A DNA stretch of 5,166 nucleotides from Gammaproteobacteria bacterium (GTDB taxonomy: Bacteria; Pseudomonadota; Gammaproteobacteria; UBA6429; Thiohalophilaceae). The DNA lies in the NCBI GenBank assembly GCA_024641445.1, contig JAHEDA010000193.1, positions 1 to 5,166 of the forward strand. Direction: 5' to 3'. Made by a program: the position numbers and the translations under genes. Of this stretch, positions 1 to 5,166 are shown in pieces. The notes under the pieces were generated by a model that was not told the DNA's origin, searched no databases, and worked only from the letters and a program-made list of their open reading frames with translations. Positions within the stretch are counted from its first letter, which is position 1, and each line of letters opens with the position of its first letter.

Positions 1-1
1 T

Positions 2-652
2 CTCAGTGAACTGCTCCAATTGGCACATGACGCCATTATCATCGCGGGGCAGCAACAGACCCCACCCATCGAGCCAGGCACTACCGCCGTGCTGTGTCTA
101 ATTCAGGACGGCAGGGCCTGTTGGGCGCACGTGGGTGACAGTCGCTTTTATCTCTATCGCAAGGGTGTGCCGCTTTACCGCAGTACCGATCACTCGTATG
201 TGGAAAAACTCTATCAGACCGGCCAGATCGGCATGCACGAGCGCAACGATCACCCCATGCGCAATGTCGTCACCAACTGTCTCGGCATCGTCAAGCACCC
301 ACCCAAGCCCGCGCTGAGTCAGGTCATTCAAGTGCAGGTGGGCGATATCATGCTGTTGTGTACCGACGGTTTCTGGGAACCCCTCGACGATTCCCAGGTT
401 GGTACTTTATTGCAGGACGGTCGACTCGATGATGCCATCAATAAACTGGCCGAGCGTGCGGAACAAATTAGCTACCCCAATAGTGACAACATCAGCGTGG
501 TTGCGATCCAGGTCCTGAACCTTCAACTTACCGGCCGCCCCAAACCACAGGTCGTCGAGACAGCCGTCAAGCACTCAGACAATTCCATTGATACCGCGAT
601 CGGCGAGATCAATCGTGCACTCGATGAATACGGGCATGAGATGAAAAAATAA
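2..652 (+). CDS. PP2C-family serine/threonine protein phosphatase, C-terminal part (5' truncated by window edge)
   Basis: The reading frame is open to the left edge (codons from base 2 read LSELLQLAHD), so the start and the N-terminal metal motif (usually DGHGG or DGMGG) lie outside the window; the in-frame TTG at 20 is not a credible start. The visible part carries the later PP2C motifs in order: GTTAVLCLI (about 77-103), the HVGDSRFYLYR strand (128-160), TDHSYVEKL (about 188-214), HPMRNVVTNCLG (about 254-289), the metal-binding Asp in LLCTDGFWE (D at 365-367) and the final metal-binding Asp in NSDNISVV (D at 485-487). Family knowledge: PP2C enzymes are Mg/Mn-dependent cytosolic phosphatases that reverse Ser/Thr kinase signalling. 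The layout resembles the bacterial Stp/PppA type rather than the RsbU/SpoIIE type. A tail of about 45 residues after the catalytic domain matches nothing I recognise. No partner kinase is visible; it may lie upstream. Confidence 0.9.
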   Translation, partial: LSELLQLAHDAIIIAGQQQTPPIEPGTTAVLCLIQDGRACWAHVGDSRFYLYRKGVPLYRSTDHSYVEKLYQTGQIGMHERNDHPMRNVVTNCLGIVKHPPKPALSQVIQVQVGDIMLLCTDGFWEPLDDSQVGTLLQDGRLDDAINKLAERAEQISYPNSDNISVVAIQVLNLQLTGRPKPQVVETAVKHSDNSIDTAIGEINRALDEYGHEMKK

Positions 653-845
653 TTATCTTAATTTAGCCTCAGATTTCCTGCGCATCACCATCACCCCAAT
701 ACCACCACAAGCCTTTGTAAGTAATTCTCCTACATACTCATAGACTTTTTGTAATTCAAATGTTAACGATTGTCAGGCACCTTAACTGCTACAGCCTTGT
801 GTACTAATCTGTCTCTAAACACCAAATCTACATGCAAGAGACATT

Positions 846-1988
846 ATGCAGAATCAGGCGAAGATTCCAACCGAGGCACTCCTACCCGGCAAGAGAGTCA
901 GTAAGGAGAGGCACTTCCGTCACGCACTCCACATGGTACAGCTCGGTTACTGGTGGTGGGACCCTGCCACCAATGACCTGGAGTGGTCAGACGAGTGCTT
1001 TCACATGCTAGGCATGGACCCGTCGCGTGACCAGGCTGCGATGGAGACCTACGTCAATACCATCCACCCCGATGATCGAGACCGCGTACAACTAAATATG
1101 GAATCTGTTTTTCAGACTGGCCAGGCCCCGGACATGCAGTACCGTATTGTTCGGCCTGATAGCTCCATGATTCATGTCTATACCCGCGCCGAGATGGTTC
1201 ACGACGAAACCGGAAGGCCCTTATACCTATTTGGCACCCTGCAAGACATTACACGACAAAAGCAACAGGAGGAGGACCTGGAACACGCGATTCAGGCTGC
1301 TGAACGCGCCAGTCTGGCCAAGAGTGCATTCCTCTCGCGCATGAGTCACGAGTTCTTTACCCCGCTCAATGCCGTGGTTGGCTTTGGCCATATCCTCAGC
1401 GAGATGCCCGAACTGCAACCTGAAACAGGACAGATGGTGCAGGAGATTACTCAGGCGGGGTCTCGTCTCACTGCTCTGGTAAAAGATATTCTCGCCTACA
1501 CCCACCTTGAATCTGCCGCCATCGACCCACAGGAAATTGACCTCGCCATCTTCATGCAAGACATCCGTGACAGTCATGCAAGATTGGTTGAACACCATGG
1601 GCAGAAACTGGACCTGGCCCCTGTTGCAGATCTAATACTCAATACCGACCCCAGTCACCTCAAGGGGATATTGAACCAGCTCATCGATAACGCAATTAAA
1701 TATAACCAGCCGAATGGCCGCGTCGCCATCGGTGCCGAGCGAGAGGGCAAGAACAAACTTCGCCTCTGGGTACAGGACAGCGGTTGCGGTATCTACCCCG
1801 ATTTCCGCACAAAAATTTTCAAACCTTTTGAGCGACAACCTCATCACGACAATCTTATCGAAGGCTCAGGCCTTGGCCTCAGCATTTGCAGGCGCGTTAG
1901 CAAATTGCTCAAGGGCGAGATGGGCTACAGCAGCAGGGAAAACAAGGGCAGTCGATTCTGGATCGAGCTTCCAATCAACACTCAGTAA
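846..1988 (+). CDS. Soluble PAS-domain sensor histidine kinase
   Basis: The 380-residue protein has no membrane segment or signal peptide and is therefore probably cytosolic. Residues about 28-137 form a PAS fold with its PAC tail (LGYWWWDPATNDLEWSDE ... IHPDDRDRV ... LFGTLQDITRQK). A charged, probably coiled-coil linker (about 137-158) leads to the HisKA dimerisation domain, with phosphoacceptor H168 in MSHEFFTPLNAVVGF. The HATPase domain shows the N box (IDNAIKYN, N282), G1 box (DSGCGI, D311), F box (IFKPFER) and G2 box (GSGLGLSIC, 340-348). All core kinase residues are present. The residue at H+3, normally Arg or Lys, is Phe171. There is no receiver or output domain and no response regulator gene in the window, so it is an orphan kinase here and its signal and target are unknown. 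The AAGAG at 836-840, 5 bases before ATG 846, supports the start. No strong promoter is visible in 653-845; the best is a weak extended -10-like TGTACTAAT at 800-808. Confidence 0.93.
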   Translation: MQNQAKIPTEALLPGKRVSKERHFRHALHMVQLGYWWWDPATNDLEWSDECFHMLGMDPSRDQAAMETYVNTIHPDDRDRVQLNMESVFQTGQAPDMQYRIVRPDSSMIHVYTRAEMVHDETGRPLYLFGTLQDITRQKQQEEDLEHAIQAAERASLAKSAFLSRMSHEFFTPLNAVVGFGHILSEMPELQPETGQMVQEITQAGSRLTALVKDILAYTHLESAAIDPQEIDLAIFMQDIRDSHARLVEHHGQKLDLAPVADLILNTDPSHLKGILNQLIDNAIKYNQPNGRVAIGAEREGKNKLRLWVQDSGCGIYPDFRTKIFKPFERQPHHDNLIEGSGLGLSICRRVSKLLKGEMGYSSRENKGSRFWIELPINTQ

Positions 1989-1997
1989 ATTTCACTC

Positions 1998-2776
1998 TCA
2001 CACAATCAGGCGTCGACGTACCAGGACCACTGCCAGGTAGTAACCTATCACCGTATACACCAGCAGCACCGCCACATGCAGCAGCGGTTGTATCAACACC
2101 TGATTCGCCACCAGCGGTCGCACCAGCGCCACGGCGTGACTTAGGGGTAATACCTGAACGATGGTTTGTAACAGCGTAGGCATGGTCTCAATGGGATAAA
2201 ACACACCACTCAATATAAACATGGGTGTAATCACCAGCACCGAGTAAAAACTAAAAAAATCATAATTACTGACAATCGACGACATCACTATGGCGGGGCC
2301 CGCAAAACACAAGCCGATCAAAAAGGCAATGGGTAGCGTCCACAACGCGTTCCAACTCGCCACTACGCCCAGCAACGACGCCACCACCAGAATGGCAACG
2401 GCGCTGATCAGGCTCTTGACGCCACACCACAGCATCTCGCCGGCCAGGATGTCATCAACTTCTAACGGCGTGGCCAGGATCGCCTCATAGGTACGCTGCG
2501 GGATCATGCGAGTAAAGACCGAGTAAGTCCCCTCGAACGAGGCCGTGGTCATGGCGGAGGAGGCGATCAGGCCCGAGGCGAGAAAGGTGAGATACGGCAT
2601 CTCACCCATGTTGCCAATAAAACTACCGAGCCCCAAACCCAGACCAAGTAAATAGAGGATCGGCTCACCGAAATTAAATACCAGCGCGGGTCCAATCAGC
2701 TTGCGCCACACCAACACATTGCGGCGCAGCACCACCAACGCACCAAGTCCAGCCGAGGGAAGTCGCCAATCATTCA

Positions 2777-2777
<1 letters not shown>
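1998..2777 (-). CDS. ABC-2 type exporter permease, NodJ-like
   Basis: The 259-residue integral inner-membrane protein has about six predicted hydrophobic segments (roughly residues 28-52, 62-82, 118-140, 146-168, 176-195, 232-254). Between the second and third is the cytoplasmic stretch with RTYEAILATPLEVDDILAGE (95-114), typical of NodJ/ABC-2 permeases, where it contacts the ATPase. The motif SGVFYPIETMP (190-200) before the last segments is also characteristic, and the length fits the family. Its ATG shares one base with the TAA of the ATPase gene (TAATG), so the two should be co-translated and form one transporter, a 2+2 complex by family knowledge. NodJ in rhizobia exports lipochitin oligosaccharides with NodI, but no other nod genes are here, so the cargo is unknown. 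The related E. coli pair YadG/YadH is an equally good analogy. The gene ends 9 bases from the convergent histidine kinase stop, with no clear terminator. Confidence 0.93.
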
Positions 2778-3709
<932 letters not shown>

Positions 3710-3715
3710 GCGCGG

Positions 3716-3744
3716 ATTGTAGGCGTGAGTCTCGCACCGTGCAA
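3716..3744 (-). promoter_or_regulatory. Promoter of the exporter operon, predicted to give a leaderless mRNA
   Basis: On the minus strand a -10 hexamer TACAAT (3721-3716, five of six matches to TATAAT) sits exactly 17 bases after TTGCAC (3744-3739, three of six matches to TTGACA). The -10 is followed by six bases and then the ATG at 3709, so the expected +1 is the A of the start codon. The -10 and the spacing are good and the -35 is weak, as expected of an activated or weak promoter. No Shine-Dalgarno sequence lies before the ATG, which agrees with leaderless initiation. Confidence 0.5.
3734..3742. promoter_or_regulatory. Putative operator 1, GCACCGTGC, overlapping the exporter -35
   Basis: This perfect 9-base palindrome has a single central base. 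It overlaps four bases of the minus-strand -35 hexamer, a position where a bound protein would block RNA polymerase. It shares the core CACCGTG with two more sites at 3776-3784 and 3997-4005, in the same orientation. The regulator is not identified. Confidence 0.35.
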
Positions 3745-3775
3745 AACCCTTCTATTCGGTCTTGTCACAAGTTCG

Positions 3776-3784
3776 ACACCGTGT
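3776..3784. promoter_or_regulatory. Putative operator 2, ACACCGTGT
   Basis: This perfect 9-base palindrome is identical to the copy at 3997-4005. Its centre is 42 bp (about four helical turns) from operator 1, so both would face the same side of the helix. It overlaps a second inverted repeat, CGTGT-N5-ACACG (3780-3794), and CCGTGT-N10-ACACGG (3779-3800), making this the most symmetric patch of the region. Confidence 0.35.
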
Positions 3785-3853
3785 ACGGCACACGACACGG
3801 GTAGTCACGCTACGACCGCAATAGTCAAGGCGGGCAGGCTTCTTTCATCACCC

Positions 3854-3886
3854 TTGCTGCCCCGAGATTGCACAATAGGGCGGCAA
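3854..3886 (+). other. Intergenic hairpin with G-U pair, possible leader RNA element
   Basis: TTGCTGCCC (3854-3862) pairs with GGGCGGCAA (3878-3886) to give nine base pairs, one of them a G-U wobble that forms only in the plus-strand transcript. The 15-base loop contains a smaller inverted repeat, ATTG-CA-CAAT (3867-3876). No T-run follows on either strand, so it is not an intrinsic terminator. The left arm can instead pair with GGGCAG upstream (3832-3837). If the small gene is transcribed from far upstream, this would lie in its leader. Confidence 0.3.
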
Positions 3887-3996
3887 CCTTCCCCAACATG
3901 GTGCGAAATGGATTCTATTTCTCCCACTTCGACTGCACTCGTCATAAATCGGTAACTGGCATGGTTCATGCTCCTCTACCAATAAGGGTCACGTTT

Positions 3997-4005
3997 ACAC
4001 CGTGT
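3997..4005. promoter_or_regulatory. Putative operator 3, ACACCGTGT, upstream of the small gene
   Basis: This is an exact copy of the 9-base palindrome at 3776-3784, ending 57 bases before ATG 4063. It lies in the likely promoter or leader zone of the small gene and suggests that gene and the exporter operon answer to the same DNA-binding protein. Confidence 0.33.
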
Positions 4006-4047
4006 CCCAGACTCCCCAAGTGGTTCGGGGTGATTCTTCTGGCAATT

Positions 4048-4054
4048 AAAGGAG
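4048..4054 (+). promoter_or_regulatory. Ribosome binding site that sets the start of the small gene
   Basis: AAAGGAG ends 8 bases before ATG 4063, an ideal spacing. It decides in favour of the 76-residue protein over an upstream in-frame ATG at 3868, which has no such site and would add 65 residues of non-protein-like sequence covering the hairpin's right arm and operator 3. Confidence 0.75.
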
Positions 4055-4062
4055 ACGGGGTC

Positions 4063-4293
4063 ATGCTGAGTTACATCGTCAGACTGGTGCAAGAGTTCGA
4101 GCAGGAACATGGCGTCCATCCCAATCTGCTCTATTTGAATGAACAACACTTGCAACACCTGCAAGAGGGGCTGCGCGAGGGCAACAACCTGCAACGCGTC
4201 CGTGACATCCTGCACATGGACATCGTCCTCACGCGGGAATCCGTACACCCACATGTGCTATGGACCCAGACGGCCTATCAGTTGGCTGGCTAG
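4063..4293 (+). CDS. Small hypothetical protein, 76 aa
   Basis: I do not recognise this gene's function. The start at ATG 4063 is supported by AAAGGAG eight bases upstream. The protein begins with MLSYIVRLVQEFEQEHGVHP, predicted as an amphipathic helix, followed by a short strand-like LLYLN and a second helical stretch (LQHLQEGLREGNNLQRVRDI, about 32-51). It ends with DIVLTRESVHPHVLWTQTAYQ, which looks like another strand and a conserved-looking HPHV. It is soluble, with no signal peptide or membrane segment, and resembles small conserved cytosolic proteins rather than a spurious frame. It sits alone on the plus strand. Its stop is 21 bases from the convergent stop of the next gene, and its upstream region is shared with the divergent exporter operon. 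It could be an accessory or regulatory protein linked to the exporter, but only by position. Confidence 0.75.
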   Translation: MLSYIVRLVQEFEQEHGVHPNLLYLNEQHLQHLQEGLREGNNLQRVRDILHMDIVLTRESVHPHVLWTQTAYQLAG

Positions 4294-4310
4294 GCAAGAA
4301 GGGACTTGTT

Positions 4311-4336
4311 AAGATTAAAACGCCTGCAACCAGGCG
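4311..4336 (-). terminator. Intrinsic terminator overlapping the end of the STAS-like gene
   Basis: On the minus strand the stem CGCCTG-GTTG-CAGGCG (4336-4321) is a perfect six-pair GC-rich hairpin with a four-base loop, followed at once by TTTTAATCTT (4320-4311). The hairpin covers codons for the last residues (AWLQA) and the stop codon lies inside the T-rich tract. The T-run is short (four T, then mixed), so strength is probably moderate. On the plus strand no T-run follows, so it works in one direction only. Confidence 0.55.
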
Positions 4337-4692
4337 ATGGCGTCGGCCTCTCGAATAAAGACGCGTATATTCAGGCCATCGGTGGAGGCTGCGACTTCCA
4401 ACATGCTACTGAGTTGATCATGGGGAGCGATCACACAGGCCACGTGATACCCACGCGGTATTCCTAGCTCACGAAAGGAATTGGCGAACTTGAGGACCTC
4501 CGGCATAGTGAGCCTGAGGTCGCTCCCGCTCGTATCGACCAATGAACGGCAAAGTCCGTGCTCCTTGACCAAACGAAAGACCTCCTCACGCGCACTGATC
4601 CGCTGTGCCAGATCCACCATCCCCGAATAGACCAAGTGTGCAAACCCCTGTTCAAGATTCACCGTTATCTCGTATGGCATGGTACACACCAT
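4315..4692 (-). CDS. STAS/SpoIIAA-like domain protein
   Basis: The small soluble protein of 125 residues (121 if translation begins at the second Met, base 4680) consists of one alpha/beta domain. It opens with strand-turn-strand ITVNLEQGFAHLVYSGMVD (about 9-27), followed by a helix. The pattern continues with a hydrophobic strand ending in an acidic position (CRSLVDTSGSDLRL, 48-61), a helix with GIP, a second core strand (YHVACVIAP, 82-90) and a final IRVFIREADAIAWLQ (109-123). This order and the closing (V)F-x(3)-DAIAWL fit the SpoIIAA-like/STAS-SEC14 group of small bacterial proteins, whose role is mostly unknown and which may bind lipids or other small ligands. The match is by pattern, not search. 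Neither candidate start has a good Shine-Dalgarno sequence; the family usually starts close to MPYEIT, favouring base 4680. A promoter candidate at 4719-4747 and a terminator at its end suggest a single-gene transcript. Confidence 0.7.
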   Translation of the reverse strand: MVCTMPYEITVNLEQGFAHLVYSGMVDLAQRISAREEVFRLVKEHGLCRSLVDTSGSDLRLTMPEVLKFANSFRELGIPRGYHVACVIAPHDQLSSMLEVAASTDGLNIRVFIREADAIAWLQAF

Positions 4693-4718
4693 CGCTATTT
4701 TCTAGTTGTCGTCTGAGA

Positions 4719-4747
4719 AACATAGCGAAGCCGACAAATAATTACAA
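4719..4747 (-). promoter_or_regulatory. Candidate promoter of the STAS-like gene
   Basis: On the minus strand TTGTAA (4747-4742) and TATGTT (4724-4719) are separated by exactly 17 bases, each matching four of six consensus positions. The start point would be near 4712, leaving a leader of about 20 bases to ATG 4692. It lies in the 69-bp gap after the pirin gene, where no terminator for pirin is visible, so read-through from pirin is also possible. Confidence 0.33.
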
Positions 4748-4761
4748 GGTAAATTACATGG

Positions 4762-5166
4762 TTATTCAGTGGTGAAGCTGGCCTTTTCTCGCACCAACAC
4801 GCCATTGTGATAGTCCAGCATGGCCTGGTGGATCTCCTGCTCGGAGTTCATCACAAAGGGACCATACTGCACGATGGGTTCACCGATGGGATTGCCCGCG
4901 ACCAGGATAAATCGCGCTCCCTCCTTACCCGCAATGAGCTCGACTACCTCACCATCACCCAGCACGGCAAAGCTATGGGTCGGCATCTGCGTCCCCTCCA
5001 TGCTGGCGCCCCCCTCAAACACGTAGACAAAACCGCGCTTACTTGCGGCCAGCGGCATACTGAAGGTCTGGCCTGCGTCCAGCGTGACATCCAGATATTG
5101 GGTCTGGGTAATGGGGTCTTCGATGGGGCCTTTTTTATCGGCATAGTGACCGATGAGGATGCGCAC
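4762..5166 (-). CDS. Pirin family protein, C-terminal domain (5' truncated by window edge)
   Basis: The visible 134 residues form the C-terminal cupin domain of a pirin: VRILIGHYADKKGPI, then YLDVTLDAGQTFSMPL (24-39), RGFVYVFEGGASMEG (44-58) and the family hallmark LVAGNPIGEPIVQYGPFVMN (88-107), followed by SEQEIHQAMLDYHNGVL. Family knowledge: pirins are bicupins of about 230-300 residues. The N-terminal cupin, which holds the metal (three His and one Glu), is outside the window, so its integrity cannot be judged. The GTG at the right edge is an internal Val codon, not a start. Some pirins (E. coli YhhW) have quercetinase activity and others are redox-linked transcription cofactors; nothing here chooses between these. 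The stop is TAA at 4762-4764, 69 bases upstream of the STAS-like gene on the same strand. Confidence 0.92.
   Translation of the reverse strand: MRILIGHYADKKGPIEDPITQTQYLDVTLDAGQTFSMPLAASKRGFVYVFEGGASMEGTQMPTHSFAVLGDGEVVELIAGKEGARFILVAGNPIGEPIVQYGPFVMNSEQEIHQAMLDYHNGVLVREKASFTTE

Larger units (their letters stand above)
3710..4062. other. 353-bp intergenic region between exporter operon and small gene
   Basis: I see no convincing coding sequence here. Short open frames crossing it have ordinary intergenic composition, no ribosome binding site and no recognisable protein features. The region holds the exporter promoter, three CACCGTG-centred palindromes, an 11-base palindrome CTTGTCACAAG (3761-3771) and an extended hairpin (3854-3886). 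Its right end is the leader of the small gene at 4063. No confident sigma70 promoter is visible for that gene. It is a divergent regulatory region rather than a gap holding a missed gene. Confidence 0.7.

Noticed and set aside
714..757. Imperfect direct repeat TTTGTAA(GT)AATTC / TTTGTAATTC upstream of the kinase gene
   Set aside because: There are only two imperfect AT-rich copies with no promoter in register; chance is a sufficient explanation.
3725..3955. Open frame of 76 codons in the intergenic region, plus strand
   Set aside because: The composition is that of non-coding DNA, there is no ribosome binding site or recognisable motif, and it overlaps the exporter promoter and putative operators.
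4014..4030. CCCC-N9-GGGG hairpin before the small gene
   Set aside because: A four-pair stem with a nine-base loop is too weak to call, and it does not cover the ribosome binding site.
3868..4062. N-terminal extension of the small gene from an upstream in-frame ATG (141 aa version)
   Set aside because: There is no ribosome binding site at 3868, the added residues look like random intergenic translation, and AAAGGAG at ideal distance marks ATG 4063.
4321..4336. Bidirectional terminator serving the small plus-strand gene too
   Set aside because: On the plus strand the hairpin is followed by ATGGCGTCGG with no T-run; only four A precede it, so it suits the minus strand only.
4741..4758. Direct repeat ATTACA-N6-ATTACA and palindrome GTAAATTAC downstream of pirin
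   Set aside because: These are short, AT-rich repeats that easily arise by chance; they partly overlap the candidate -35 but give no further support.

Overview
The window reads as chromosomal DNA from a Gram-negative proteobacterium, most likely a gammaproteobacterium. The clues are GC content a little above half by eye, a NodI/NodJ-type ABC exporter pair of the kind found in beta- and gammaproteobacteria, a pirin gene, and tightly packed short genes. The genus cannot be fixed from this sequence. There is no sign of a mobile element, CRISPR array, tRNA or rRNA.

Layout, left to right. A PP2C-family protein phosphatase is cut by the left edge and runs rightward to 652. After a 193-bp gap comes a soluble PAS-domain sensor histidine kinase (846-1988, plus strand). 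It converges, with only 9 bp between stop codons, on a two-gene ABC-2 exporter operon read leftward: ATPase at 2777-3709, then permease at 1998-2777, joined by a one-base stop/start overlap. A 353-bp intergenic region (3710-4062) lies between the exporter operon and a small rightward gene of unknown family (4063-4293, 76 aa). That gene converges on a leftward STAS/SpoIIAA-like gene (4315-4692). A leftward pirin-family gene, cut by the right edge, closes the window (4762-5166).

The genes do not form one obvious pathway. The phosphatase and kinase are both signalling enzymes but have separate upstream regions, and the kinase has no response regulator here. The ABC pair is a self-contained export system of unknown cargo. 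The STAS-like and pirin genes are separate stress or house-keeping-type genes.

The most interesting part is the intergenic region 3710-4062. It contains a promoter whose predicted start point falls exactly on the A of the exporter ATPase's ATG, implying a leaderless mRNA. It also contains the only three copies of the palindromic core CACCGTG in the window. Two of these are 42 bp apart, one overlapping the -35 of that promoter, and the third sits upstream of the small gene. It further contains a hairpin with an alternative pairing partner. Together these suggest a shared regulator for the exporter and the small unknown protein. This is inference from sequence and is untested.
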